A stretch of 64,000 nt of DNA from Cepaea nemoralis (lineage: Eukaryota > Mollusca > Gastropoda > Stylommatophora > Helicidae): the NCBI GenBank assembly GCA_014155875.1, contig JACEFZ010005600.1, positions 1 through 64,000 of the forward strand, in the 5' to 3' direction. The notes beneath the pieces are model-generated. The model was not told the origin of the DNA, searched no databases, and worked only from the letters and a program-made list of their open reading frames with translations. The position numbers and the translations under genes are program-made. Shown here piece after piece: positions 44,486 through 55,870 of the stretch. Position 1 is the stretch's first letter. Each line of letters opens with the position of its first letter.

Positions 44486-45500
44486 ATGCAGCTTAAAGTA
44501 TTGACTGTTTTCCACCTAAATAAATATGGAAATTGCAACCAGTTCCATGAAAATGGAGTCCTAACATGTGGACATTCTGTACCCATAACAAATGAAGAAG
44601 CAAATTTAGTCATAGATTCCAATAGAAAACTAAATATTCATCAGGGCTATGTCAACGGAAAAGTAGCAAGTGTATTATGGGATAGCGGCTGCACGCTTAT
44701 CGGTTTGAAAAAGAACTTTTTACACCCCTCAGATTACACAGGAGAATTCGTTACCTGCAGAACATTTTCAGGGAACATTGAAAAATACCCAGTGGCATAG
44801 GCATACATCTAAACACCTTTTCTAACAGGCAAGGTGAAATGTGCCGCATTATTCAACCCTTGTTGCGATATGATCTTCTTCTTCTTCGTTCATCCTGATT
44901 TTTTTTCTGATGTGACTGCGTTGTGCCTGTTTACAGCAGAGCTGCGTTCTTGCGCCGTTAGGCTGACACATCCGACTTCAGCGGGCATTTGTTGACCGGG
45001 TTAACCTTCCCGGGGGTTGCGATTTGATCAGTGGGAACCTTCCCGAGGTAAATGACATGCCACATAAACATGTAACAACCTGGTATGAAGATATCTTACC
45101 AAACAATGCAGTAATAAGAGCAACTGCAGAAACAGAAGCTCAGATAAACCAAACTGATACATTAGAATTATTAAGCCCAACTATAACCCCTCTCAAAAAC
45201 ATGACGGAAAACTTTATTAAACCACAGAAAGCTGAGGTGTCATTACAAAAGCATTTTACACTTGCAGACCAAAAGCCAAAAGTAACAATCTCTACGGGTC
45301 GGAAGACCTATAACAAAACACGGTCAATAATGTTGAACGAATCATACTGGCCGAATTTCAACAATAGCACTAAACAATACTGCAAATCATCTGAGGTCTG
45401 CCAAAGGTTGATGAAGAATGGGAGACAACCCCAAGTAAAGATGCGGCCAACAAATCTTGTAAACAGACCTGCCAAAAACAGTACAGTAAAATTAGTATAA
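44486..45500 (+). pseudogene. pol: G2 protease and integrase N-terminus, with a short insertion
   Basis: 44486-44800 holds the protease (NGKVASVLWDSGCTLIGLKK; active-site DSG). Its end is split by a 141-bp insertion (44876-45016). 45024-45500 continues with GNLPEVND, then the integrase zinc-binding part (ESYWPNFNNSTKQYC ... CQRLMKNGRQPQ), ending where the catalytic core should begin. The D,D35E core is missing. It aligns with residues about 100-450 of the G1 protease-integrase ORF. Confidence 0.85.
44876..45016 (-). mobile_element. Short (GAA)-tailed retroposon, SINE-like
   Basis: 141 bp flanked by TTGCGATATGATC (44863-44875) and TTGCGATTTGATC (45017-45029), a 13-bp duplication with one mismatch. 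On the minus strand it ends GATGAACGAAGAAGAAGAA, much like the LINE-D 3' end (GCGAACGAAAGAAGAAGAA). No clear pol III boxes are visible, so it may be 5'-truncated. Confidence 0.75.
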
Positions 45501-46185
45501 AAAATTAAACACCAACCAAAGCCAAGCAGATCAAATCAAAAGACTGCAATATTTGCCTTAGCATTTCTATATTGCTTAATCACAATATCATTATCATGCC
45601 TTATTACATATGCACTGTTTTATGGTAATTGTATACCTACCAATTTGTGTCCAGAATCAGAGTTACAACAATGTAACAAAATTAGATCACCCAACCTTAA
45701 CGACAGAACGACAAATTCAGTCTTCATTACTGAACGAACACCAAAAAGGACTAACTTTACACCCACAGACTATATCAACACAATAACTAAAACAACACCA
45801 GACAATTCAGCAACCCATCATACAGACACTGACACAGACCAAATCAAAACAAATGTTACACACCTGATTAGACTGACAAACAAAATCCAATGGAAACATA
45901 ACCATTCGACACTACAGTGCATCATCATACTACACACGGATTCGACACTACAATGCATCGTCATACTACACACGGATTCAACAACAATCCATAACAACAG
46001 CATTAGTTAAACGACAGAAACAGCAACATCAAAACACAGCACGACAAATAGTTACAGGCAAACATGGATAGATGACCCAACACAATTAAAACCATCTACC
46101 ATACCATCTAAGTTCCATCAATGACTACATGTTACATTTACTACAGTCAAAACATATTCATATCATTTTAGAACGACAAGATTGC
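45501..46185 (+). other. G2 degenerate pol region
   Basis: Lies where the integrase core and RT fingers/palm should be. Only low-complexity Thr/Asn-rich frames are present (45645-46010), including a short direct duplication (ACTACACACGGATTC, about 45932 and 45968). No catalytic motif is visible. Confidence 0.6.
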
Positions 46186-47045
46186 TGTTAGAAGACATAC
46201 CCCATGTAATGACAGACATACACATTTGCAGACACATCTGCAGTATGACTGCAACACATTTTTCAACGCATCAGGCAACACGACCTTATTGTAAATCCAG
46301 CAAAAGTCAGAATTTCTTCTCATGAAATATGTTCTTTAAGTTATAAAATTTCTAATTATACCATCACTACTGAGAAGAACATTCTATCTATAATTTAAAA
46401 TTAGCACTTCCTACAACTAAAAAGGAAGTAAGAAGTATGCTTGGATTGTTACATTATTATAGAAGATTCATACCGAACTTCTCAGATTTAACAGAAGTCT
46501 GTACCAATTTGTTGACAAAACGCCAACCAAATAACACTGTAACAGAGAGGGCCTGGAATAAGCTCTTACAAAGATATCATCCTACTTTTCATCTGACCCG
46601 ATACTAAAATTACCAATCCTTAACATTTCTTTCACAGTAAGATGTGACGCGAGCAATGTAGATCAGCGAGGCTGATGTCATGTTACAGACCGACGACGAC
46701 GTCCTGCATCCAGTAGCATACGTCAGCCGTAAATTAACAGCAAGTGAACGGAACTACAGCTCACCAGAGTTGAATTGTTTGGGTTTAATTTATTCAGTGT
46801 CTAAATTGTCTAAATATTTATTAGGTAAACATTTCATTGTGGAAACAGACAACAACCCACTAAAAGTGATAATGCAGGGAACACCAACAAATCACAGAAT
46901 TGCCAGATGGGCGTTACTGCTCCAGAACTACAGCTTTGAAGTATGCCATATCAGCGGAACAGAGAACACGATTGCAGACTTCCTGTCAAGAATTCCTCAC
47001 GACAAGTCCACTGACAGTCCAACTACGCCTGAGCGCAAAGATTGA
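46186..47045 (+). pseudogene. pol: G2 RT connection and RNase H
   Basis: 46400-46540 reads LPTTKKEVRSMLGLLHYYRRFIPNFSDLTEV, the RT thumb/connection. RNase H follows: a decayed RCDASN start near 46643, then 46680-47045 with DVLHPVAYVSRKL, SSPELNCLGLIYSV, VETDNNPLKVI and NTIADFLSRIP. It lies downstream of the integrase remnant, as in G1. The RT palm with YxDD is not recoverable. Confidence 0.87.
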
Positions 47046-48286
47046 ATACAGTTATAAACTGCACCCAGACATATATCACAGTACAGCGCAGATAATAGCC
47101 CGTCATAAAAGAACGCTGTCAAATCTTACACATTGTAATACGGACGATGTCCTTTTCATATTTCCAAAGTACAGTTTAAATTTGTGAAAGTGCGAATAAA
47201 TGAATACGTCAGAATGTGCAAGTGAAGACGACACGAAACAGTGAATAGATTTTCACATACAAGTACAGAAAAAAGCAGTACTGCACAATCACAGAATCTT
47301 ATCTCATTTCCAGAACGTGGTAATATTGAGCAGTACCAGTACATATTAACATTGTGAAATAACTCCACCTTATTTCCAAAACGGGTTGAATAGTACCAGT
47401 GCTTATTAACATTGTGAAATAACTCCACCTTATTTCCAGAACGGGTTAAATAGTACCAGTGCTTATTAACATTGTGAAATAACTTCACACTATTTCCAGA
47501 GCGTGTTGAGTAGTGCCAGCACTTGTTAACATTACGAAATAACTCCACTGAATAGTGCTAAATATTTTAAGTGAGTTATAGACTGTGTTACATAAACGAC
47601 AACGCTGCATAGAACAATATAATCCAATATTCTGTTTAAAGGAAATGTGTTTATTCCAGGAGCGTGTAAACACAATATTAACTTCCGTTTCCTTTCCAAT
47701 GGTTTCTAAATCAACATAATAGCAGACTATACACAGAAAGATTTAAGTATGCATGAGCGAGTGCATGAATTATTTGACTTCATAATTTACATATGAGACA
47801 TTGAGAGAAAGGATTTATACTTTTATGATCTAAGGATCATCGCTTGATTCTTGGGTTTCCAATAGTGCCAGACATTTCACTATTGTAAATAGAGATCAAA
47901 CGTTTGACACTTAGAAGAAAGAAAACAAATGTACTTTATTTTTTGAAAGCATCTGAAAATTACCCCGCATAGTTATTTACGATTGTTCCTAAAGGGAGAC
48001 AATCTGACTTTGGTAAAATTGGGTACATGCATATGTTTTTGTTTCATAGTGGTCAAATTGACTACAAAACACCAAGTAGCGTCAACTAGAGGTGGACTAT
48101 GTTTACTAAATTTGACAGACCAGAATTAGAATATCTGGCCATAAGAGTTAGTGTTCTGGTTCTGAAATCGTCATATAAGTTGACGATTTAAAGCCTAACA
48201 TGTCTTTTGTTGTGAGGAGGGGCGTAGCTTGAAAGATAGCGTCAGTCGCTGTTAACTTCCGGTCTGTGCTGAGTCCATTGCCAAAC

Positions 48287-48293
<7 letters not shown>
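47046..48293 (+). other. G2 3' noncoding region
   Basis: About 1.25 kb after RNase H, similar in place to the 1.6-kb noncoding 3' region of G1. Includes a four-copy 60-bp repeat. No coding domain recognised. Confidence 0.6.
47322..47560. repeat. 60-bp tandem repeat, about four units
   Basis: Units contain CAGTGCTTATTAACATTGTG and AAATAACTCCACCTTATTTC. They are moderately diverged. Confidence 0.88.

Positions 48294-48379
<86 letters not shown>
48294..48379. repeat. (TA)n microsatellite
   Basis: An uninterrupted TA dinucleotide run of about 43 units inside the 3' noncoding region of G2. Confidence 0.97.
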
Positions 48380-48381
<2 letters not shown>

Positions 48382-48544
48382 GCATCACTGCTAAGCAGAT
48401 ACCACCCTATAAATATACAACGTTACAATCCATCAGAATAAACAGCTAGTCGATCCTGACTTATAATTGCATTATAAACTGAGACTATGAATAACCACCC
48501 ATATGATGAAAGGTTACCCTTTCATACAGGAGGGTTGGGGAGAG

Positions 48545-49064
48545 TGTCAGGATCTCCACGGCCTGGGGATGAACGACAACTTACGACAGCCAACGTCACC
48601 GACAGCAAGGTGTCACCGAGCAGACACGACGTAATTGCCGCCCAGTGGTCAATCGTGATACACGGGACGCACGAGGGCGAGAAGGCAAGGTGTGACCAAA
48701 AATATCTGTGTTGGGGAGACGGGTTCAGGACAGCGAGACAGGACGGACAGAGAGAGTTGTGCTTGTACTCTCTGACTGTTGTCAGATAGCGTGGCTGACT
48801 AGTGGAAGAGTGTTTGTAAGCTGCGACAGAGTGAGAGACATGTTGTATTAATATAAGATGTACCATGTATATACTTCATGTTGTAATCATGTACGCGTTG
48901 CGCCGAGTTAAGCGCGCAACTATTCACTTAGTGTAAATACATGACCGTGATTAAAAGGTTATTACACGTGATTGCGTGTGAGAGTCCAATCATTGTGAGT
49001 GTATGATTGTTTCATCCCCTGTTCTGAGAGAGTGAGCCAAATGTCCATATAATTTAGGACCATT
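48545..49064 (+). repeat. G2 3' LTR
   Basis: Matches 38413-38949 with many substitutions and indels. Preceded by a purine-rich run. LINE-M RNase H sequence follows directly. Confidence 0.82.
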
Positions 49065-50473
49065 ACAGAAATCTTGGCTTATGACACCGCAACCTCAAGT
49101 CTGAGAATGGGGGTGGAGGTGGTTACTGCAGCTTTCCACTGGTTGAAGACACTGTATACTCACGTTGTGATTGTGACTGATTCACAAAGCATGCTGACAG
49201 AGGTGAAGACTGGTATGCTTCGTGCTGAATGGTGTGCATCAAACCTGAGGTCGCGGATTGTGAGCATTCGCTGGATATTTTCTCCAGGACACTCTGGTTT
49301 GGTTGGAAATAAATAAGCAGACAGATTGGCTGGTGCTGCATCATTGAGGGGTGATTTGATGCATGATAAGGCAGATGTGGTGAAGGCTCTCTGGGAGCGC
49401 ATGACTAATGCAGAACAGACAGACTATCATGGTCTAGAGCAGAGGTCCAATCTACCGCCCGCGGGCCGAATCCCACCCGCGACGTAATGTCATCCGGCCC
49501 GCCATCGGTACTCGAACTTTCTTGATATAACGTATGGAAGACGAAACGTTGTGATACTCTTTAAATGTAAATATTATGTTTAGAATAATAGATATTCACA
49601 CGTACGGAGACCCCCTAACTGCTATGTGTCTTAAATTTACTATCTTCAATTATAAGTTATTGTATCTAGATTTCCTTGTTTCTTGTAATGTTTGCTTATT
49701 TCGCGCCATCCCAAATCCTTCCCCGGCTCGTGGTAGCGCCACCTACTCTCTGACGTTACCATGGTTTCCATGGCAACACACAGACTCACGCATATTTTCC
49801 TCCCCCAGATGCGCCTGGCTGTCAACACGGGTCTGATGCTCCAGCAATATTTATTTCATTTCGCCACTCATCCATTTTATAGGTATGTAACAAGGATTTC
49901 TTTGTTTGGCAGTGATAGGTTTCCAAGTTTTGTTAAAATTAGTTGCATATTCTTTACAGGACGTTTGCAGTCAACACCATCATTTTTGCTGTTGTTGTCT
50001 TGGCAGGTTTACGTTCAGTAGTTTGCCATTGCTTTCTGAACGACTGGAACCCATACCATAGCGTAAAAACCCAGCACAACGCGGTCTGCTGTCAAATCGT
50101 GCGCAACTATGTTTCGAACGCAGTTATACGCGATTACGAACCGTGTCCGTAAGACTTACGCCACGGAGACCGGCGCAAGTATTGCACATAATGAGTATCC
50201 GGCCCGCGCTCGTCAAATTGTCAGTTATCCGGTCCGCTGTGAAAAAATTTTGGTGACCCCTGGTCTAGAGAGAATGCGGCAGCAGAGGACGATCAGAGGT
50301 TATGGTAAACATTCGTCACTCAGAGATAAAGCAAAAAAGGACATATAATCAGATTGTAACGGACATCATTAGTATTGGAACTCTCCGCTGGTTGTTGACG
50401 GTGATGACTGAGCGCTTATGGGAATGTCCCGAGTACAGTGATGTTGGTTCTCAACCCAACACAACTCAACTCT
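49065..50473 (+). pseudogene. LINE-M RNase H and C-terminus, right of G2 (split by a hAT MITE)
   Basis: 49074-49316 encodes AYDTATSSLRMGVEVVTAAF (E block), VTDSQSMLTEV (D block) and FSPGHSGLVGNK-stop-ADRLAGAA (H..D block). It then runs VVKALWERMTNAEQTDY up to the MITE at 49440. After the MITE it resumes at 50271 (RMRQQRTIRGYGKH...) and ends at a TGA near 50471. It completes the RNase H begun at 38323-38412. Stops and frame breaks make it dead. Confidence 0.85.
49440..50262. mobile_element. Non-autonomous hAT element (MITE)
   Basis: 823 bp with a perfect 8-bp target duplication GTCTAGAG (49432-49439 and 50263-50270). Ends CAGAGGTCCAATC...CCCGCGGGCC and ...CCGCTGTG...GGTGACCCCTG, a degenerate inverted pair of the same type as the hAT at 28370. 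No transposase. It sits inside LINE-M. Confidence 0.9.
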
Positions 50474-51565
50474 GACTGATCTGATTATTCTTTTCCTTCT
50501 TGGTGTAATGGGTGCATCAGGTTGTTCTTCTTTTGCTCCTTTCTTAGCTAATCGATCAGCTTTTCATTTCCGGTTACTCCACAGTGACATAGTATCCACC
50601 TTACGCTGGCTGCCATGTTAAGAAAGCAGTGCCCATAGTATTGACAATTTCCCAGACAGCAGCGCCTCAAGTACTAAGTTTGCATCTATCAATACCACCA
50701 CAGGCTGTGTACCATGGCTGGCATTTAGTAATATCTTCGTTGCTATCCCGATTGCCTGGATTTGTGCATCATAGTTATGGCAGTACTTTCCTGTTGGTAC
50801 TCTGGCCGTGTCCCTGGGTATTCTATGTACACCCACGCTCCTTAATTTCACCTCCATTTTGTACAACATTTTGTACTAACTGGTCTGTGTAGACTAGGAT
50901 CCAGATGTCATGTGGGTATTCTTCATCAAGAAAGCTGAGAGTGGCTGTTCTGCGCTGTACACTGTTCTGTTCTTCCTTGTCAAATATCCATTTCACCTTT
51001 GTCTGGATGTGTAGGATAGTCTATGTACCTCTTTCTATGGAGTTCGCTCTGGAATAGTTTTCAGGGGGATACCAACTGTGGGCAGATCGGTGGTTTCTCT
51101 GCAGTATCGTATGGCCAGGTGGATAGAACGTCTTCTTGTCAACCACCCCGTATTTTTTTTTTTTTTCAGAGACAGTTGGTGAGGCTAACTGGTCTGTAGC
51201 TGGAGGCACTGGAAATGTCTTTCCCTAATCTTAGGAGAGGTATCGTGATTGCCTCTCTCCATGCTTGAGGAACGCTGCCTAAGGTCCAACAGTTATTGAA
51301 GATCTGAAGCAGCTTTGTGTTGGCCATTGTTCCTAGGTTTTTGATCATTTCATTGGAGATGCAGTTTATTAACTGGTGACTTTCTCACTTTCAGATTTGA
51401 TATAGATAGCTCCAGTTCGTTGATTGTGATAGGTGCCTCCAGCGCCTCATGTACTATGTCATTCTGTCCTGTATGTTGCCAATCTCTCTAATCTCTTGTT
51501 GTTTCTCTGGACTAATGACGGTGCTGTTATCGTGTGCGTATAGAAAGGCTCCGTGGCGCTTTATA
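50474..51565 (-). mobile_element. LINE-D copy with RT deleted
   Basis: Minus-strand LINE-D. RNase H region 50474-50990 (ARVPTGKYCHNYDA at 50790-50840). Pre-RNase H block about 50990-51150. Then a T14 run (about 51152-51166) joins directly to the RT N-terminal region (51170-51350; RLGKDISSASSYRPVSLTN) and on to about 51565. Compared with 60566-64000, the RT core (about 61560-63225) is missing. The normal (GAA)n end is also absent. Confidence 0.82.
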
Positions 51566-52417
51566 TTGTTATATAGTGTTAATATATGGTTATATCTAGG
51601 ACCAGGTAAGGCTTACGTCATCATTTTGTAACTATTAAAGACCATTTACTGCATGCCAAAAAGAATCGGGAAGTTCAACCGTGACGGGAGTCCGTGTTCT
51701 TTGTATGATTAGGGTGATCTGGTTCAAGTGGCTATGCACACATTAAGAAATTCCAGTAACATACGTAATGCGATTGCAATAAATAGAAAGACAGACCCCG
51801 TTAGTTTTCATTGTCATCGTCACCTACATGCTATTGTTGACTGGTGGAACATTGCAGTCACCAGGTAAGAAATTTTATAATATATTTATCGCTCTCCGCT
51901 GCTGTCACTTGTAAGTGATCTGTCATGTCTAGAGTCCATCTACACTTTGGTCATACTCTTCTCCGTTTTCACTGTACACATCCCTTCATGGCTTTCTTTT
52001 CCAGACGTTCACGTGCTTGCTTGCATTCGCTGGCTGTGAACTCCAGCATGAAGTCCTGTATGTCGAGATGAAAACATCCTTTTGTCCAACATCAGTGTGA
52101 TGTCATACAGGACCTGAGGTTTGCGTGAGTATCCGTTGTCCCATGTCTGGCTTAATGGTGTGCAGACTGGTGGTTCCTCACCATGCAGGCAGATACTCTC
52201 CGACTTCAGAAGAATCAACGATCCTACTGACTTTAGCCAGGACCTCGAAGGGACCTGTTGCCCAGGACGCTCGGCGAGGAAGCGTCAATAGGTCTTGGTC
52301 AGTATAGAACCTGGCCCTGGTGCCTTGGAAACACCTCTGCGACCCAGAAGACGTTCATGTATTTTTACATCATGTGTTTTGTCAAATGCAACAAACATGT
52401 CTCGCCTAAGATCTCGG
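51566..52417. other. Unassigned sequence
   Basis: About 850 bp. On the minus strand 52009-52300 has coding-like fragments (RARFYTDQDLLTLPRRASW, GPFEVLAKVS), but no family is recognised with confidence. It could be a remnant of a retroelement polyprotein. Confidence 0.45.
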
Positions 52418-52502
<85 letters not shown>

Positions 52503-52870
52503 TCGGTAATCATCATAATCATATCGGTCATCCTCATCTCAGTCATCATCATCATGTGTCTTGTCAAATTCCGCAGAATGTCTCGCCAAAGATCTGAGTT
52601 ACTGGTATTGTGAAGAGATTCTATTGATGATATATTTCTATGCCATCATCATTATAGACCATCCATTATCATGTCACTAGGGATGCCTCTACTACCTCTA
52701 CAACTAGATCGTTTCAGTCATCAAGAAGTTCTCCAAAGTCCCTCTTATCATGATATGTTTGTATCGTTCTTACAGTTGCCTTATAGCCACTTCATGACAA
52801 TCATTGTTATTTATTCTGGCAGTCCAAGGTTTTCGCAATGTTCGTCTCAGGCATCACGGGCTATAAAACA
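52418..52870 (-). mobile_element. RTE-A fragment with (ATG)n tail
   Basis: A (TCA)n run (52418-52502) is followed by decayed sequence. At 52811-52852 it matches RTE-A (CTGGCAGTCCAAGG...CGCAATGTTCGTCTCAGG, compare 56165-56200). The upstream 52680-52780 also aligns weakly with 56000-56100. The microsatellite is therefore the 3' tail of a minus-strand RTE-A copy. Confidence 0.7.
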
Positions 52871-53424
52871 GAACAGTTTCGTTAAAACATTTCAGTACTC
52901 GCCTTCTGTCATTCAATGAAACAATATAAAATAACACAAATTACGAAGCATACAGTACGTTGCGGCGACAAGCCTTCATCAGCAAACAAATACACACACA
53001 AAACACAACATATAGTCACGGAGAAGACGCTTCGGTAACTGCATAGAGGTGATATGACGGGATGAGAAGAATAAAATGATGAAAAAAATGAAAGCAATGA
53101 AGAGAAAATGAAAAATTTGAAAGAATTTACCTGCATAAATCAGGGAGCCATATAAGATCAGCTATATTTTAAAACAATTTATTAGATTATAAATCGCCCC
53201 ACACTTTTTTACTATAACACTTTCCTAGAGTTTGAAAACTACACATTTCAATGAAAGAATTCTGCATGCTTTCATCTAGGCAGTACGTTTTAGGATTGCT
53301 TAATTTTATCGGAGATGTTTTTTTTTGTTTTTGCGGTGACTTTCGGTTTCTTGTTTTTGTGTCTCCGATGTAATGAGATTTATAGTACTTGTGATGTTAA
53401 ATTCCGCAATTATTTCAAGATCGC
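52871..53424. other. Unassigned sequence
   Basis: About 550 bp, AT-rich. No gene, repeat match or element end was seen. Confidence 0.5.
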
Positions 53425-53437
53425 ATTAAAACAGAAA

Positions 53438-54147
53438 TAATTGTTGGACATTGTAGTAACAGAGAGTACACAGAAAGGACTCTCTTTGAATATCAAGAAA
53501 ACAGTAACATTGTTGATATCAAAGAAAATGGGGACACCAAAATGTGACATAGAAATAGAAGACGAAATTCTCAAACAAATGGATAATGTTAAATACTTTA
53601 GGGCACTTATAACATCAGATGGAAGATGTACAATAGAGATTAAGAGCAGAATAGGGCAGGCAAAAGCCGCATTTCAGAAAATGAAGAGTATCTTATGCAA
53701 TAAGTCGCTATCAATGAATGTGAGAAAGAGAGTGCTAAAATGATATATAGAGCCAGTTTTGCTGTATGGCAGCGAATGTTGGAATGTAAGTAAACAAATT
53801 AGGACGAACTTAGAAGCAACAGAGATGTGGTTTTTTAGACGAATGTAGCGAATTCCTTGGACTGCCAGAGTAACTAACAACGATTGCCTGAAAGAGGCTA
53901 ATGAAACTAGAACACTATATACAACAATAAGAAAGAGACAAACAGCTTTCTTGGTCATGTGATGAGAAGAGAGGCATTGAAGAACATCGTGACAACTGGA
54001 AAGATCGAGAGATGCAGACCAAGAGAAATGATGCTGGACTGATTGAGACGGTGGCATGGAGGAATATCATCAGCAGTGTTGATCCAGAACACCAAAGACC
54101 CAGATCTGTGGAAAGTCATGAACGCCTACGCCAGCTGGCAGGGCACT

Positions 54148-54206
<59 letters not shown>
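53438..54206 (+). mobile_element. RTE-A, 5'-truncated copy
   Basis: 769 bp between perfect 13-bp duplications ATTAAAACAGAAA (53425-53437 and 54207-54219). It encodes the RT thumb and C-terminus of RTE-A, with stops and a frameshift. 53441-53743 reads LDIVVTESTQKGLSLNIKKT and SRIGQAKAAFQKMKSILC. The 3' tail is (ATG)n at 54150-54206. Confidence 0.92.
53441..54140 (+). pseudogene. RTE-A RT C-terminal pseudogene
   Basis: Colinear with residues of the nested RTE-A at 55871-56600. Includes ALITSDGRCTIEIKSRIGQA, YIEPVLLYGSECWN, EATEMWFFRRM (followed by a stop) and RIPWTARVTNNDCL. Stops lie at 53741 and near 53846, with a frameshift after TAFL near 53955. It lacks endonuclease and the RT active site. 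Confidence 0.85.
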
Positions 54207-54209
<3 letters not shown>

Positions 54210-54439
54210 AAAACAGAAACCGATTGCCGAGTATTGTAGTTCCCTTCATTGTCTACGAATCTATACATCTTGGCTTCTCAAATTTTTCTTCTTACTGAGA
54301 TAAAGGGACTTTTTAAGACGTAAGGTGACGCATACATTTCGTTCGTTATGGACGTTGAGAACCGATCTAGTACGGATAGTTCTATTGAGTATCCATGTTT
54401 ACACGTATAATATAATTTTATACTATTTAAGTCGGCGGT

Positions 54440-54690
54440 TACATCCCAAACTGAATGGACAAGACAAGACTCCGCTACCAAGCTCTCATATGGACACCGG
54501 TATGGAAAATAAAACGGGGAAGACCAAGAGAGACCCTGCATAGAACATCATCAGAGAAGGCTCATTCAACGGCCAAATAAACATCCAAGACCTACAACGG
54601 TTGGCAGCCAAGCGTCAGGCATGGAGAGCCATGACTTCTGCCCTATGCGCCGCCTTGGGCTCAAGAGGAAAGACTAGCTAACAGATTTTA
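54440..54690 (+). pseudogene. C-terminal scrap of another LINE
   Basis: Frame pieces RYQALIWTP, KIKRGRPRET, IREGSFNGQ...IQDLQRLAAKRQAWRAMTSAL and CAALGSRGKTS correspond to the C-terminal tail common to animal endonuclease-RT LINEs. Short and frameshifted; the family is not placed. Confidence 0.6.
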
Positions 54691-54782
54691 ATAAGACACC
54701 GTTGGTTTAGATTTATGTTTTGCAAGAGATATCCAACTACGCATGTTGTATAATTAAAAAGCAATTTACGAAATGTCACCAA

Positions 54783-55862
54783 TCAATCAATCATGTGCCA
54801 TGCCGGAAAGCGATCACCAGTGTCGTGGATCAGCTCAGTGTTCCTGTCCGGTCCATGACATGTGGCCAAGCCATCCAGGTATTTTCCTCTCGGTCTTCCT
54901 CTTGGTCTGTTCCCTTCGATCTTGCCAGTTGTCACCAAGCTCTCCAATCCATTTCTTCTCATAACATGTCCAAAAATTTTTGACTGTCTACGTCTAATCT
55001 CTCTAATAAGCTTACGATGTTCATTTGTCTCCTGTAGTACTTGGTCATTGGTTTTTCTGTCTGTCCACGGTATTCTTTGCATTTTCCTCAGAAACCACAT
55101 TTCTGCAGCCATCAGATGTTTTTCAGCTTGACTGCTCATTGTCCAAGTTTCACATCCACATAAAAGAATAGGCTCTATGTATCCCCTCAACACTCTTTTT
55201 CTCGTTTAAATTGACATCTTTGTGTTGGTCAGAATGTTTTTCATCTGGCTAAAGGCTACTTTCGCCATGGCGATTCTTGTTCTAATCTCTTTAAGGCATC
55301 TCCCATCAGATGTTATGATTGTTCCAAGATAATTGTACCGATTCACTTGTTGAATAATATTTCCATTTACTTGTATATTACATTGTGGCACTTCTTTCTT
55401 CCTAGTGAAGACCATAATCTGAGTCTTTTTTACAATTTAATTCTAACCCCAGTTGTTCACTGTGTACAACAACCGCATCTACTAATTGTTGCAGGTCCTT
55501 CGCATTGTCTGCAATTAATACTGTATCATCTGCATATCTAAAGTTATTGATGTTTCTTCCACCAATGCTGATTCCATTTATATCCTCTACATTTCTGAAA
55601 ATATTTTCACTGTATAGGGAAAACAGATCTGGAGACATCACACATCGCTGCCTAACACCTCTCTTGATTGGCTGATACTGTCCCACTTCTTTATCAATCC
55701 TTATTGCAGCTTGTTGTTTCCAATATGTGTTTTTATACGTCTAATGTCTTTCCCATCAATATGTAGATCTGCAAGCATATCCACCATGTTGACATGTCTA
55801 ACTCTATCAAAAGCGTTTGTATAGTCAATAAAGCAAAGATGTATATCCTTGTTTACTTCTAT
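54783..55862 (-). pseudogene. RTE-B RT palm and C-terminus (3' half)
   Basis: Minus-strand frames: HVNMVDMLADLHIDGKDI (55701-55862), KRGVRQRCVMSPDLFSLYSE and NNFRYADDTVLIAD (55402-55686, catalytic YADD), NRYNYLGTIITSDGRC (55206-55415), and CETWTMSSQAEKHL to GKIEGNRPRGRPRGKYLDG (54783-55193). Three frameshifts separate them. Continues from the 5' half at 57564. Confidence 0.88.
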
Positions 55863-55870
55863 CATCATCA

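Larger units (their letters stand above)
38413..49064 (+). mobile_element. G2: old Gmr1-like LTR retrotransposon
   Basis: Two diverged direct repeats (38413-38949 and 48545-49064) flank decayed gag, protease, integrase, RT and RNase H in that order. A purine-rich GGAGGGTTGGGGAGAG immediately precedes the right repeat. The element splits the RNase H of LINE-M: its halves at 38412 and 49065 are colinear with LINE N. The LTRs differ at many positions and by indels, so G2 is much older than G1. A clear target duplication was not found (GAGAG versus GAAAT). The leader is unusually long (about 4.3 kb), so a further unrecognised insertion is likely. Confidence 0.82.

Noticed and set aside
54012..54239. 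Poly-Met open frame
   Set aside because: It is the (ATG)n tail of RTE-A.
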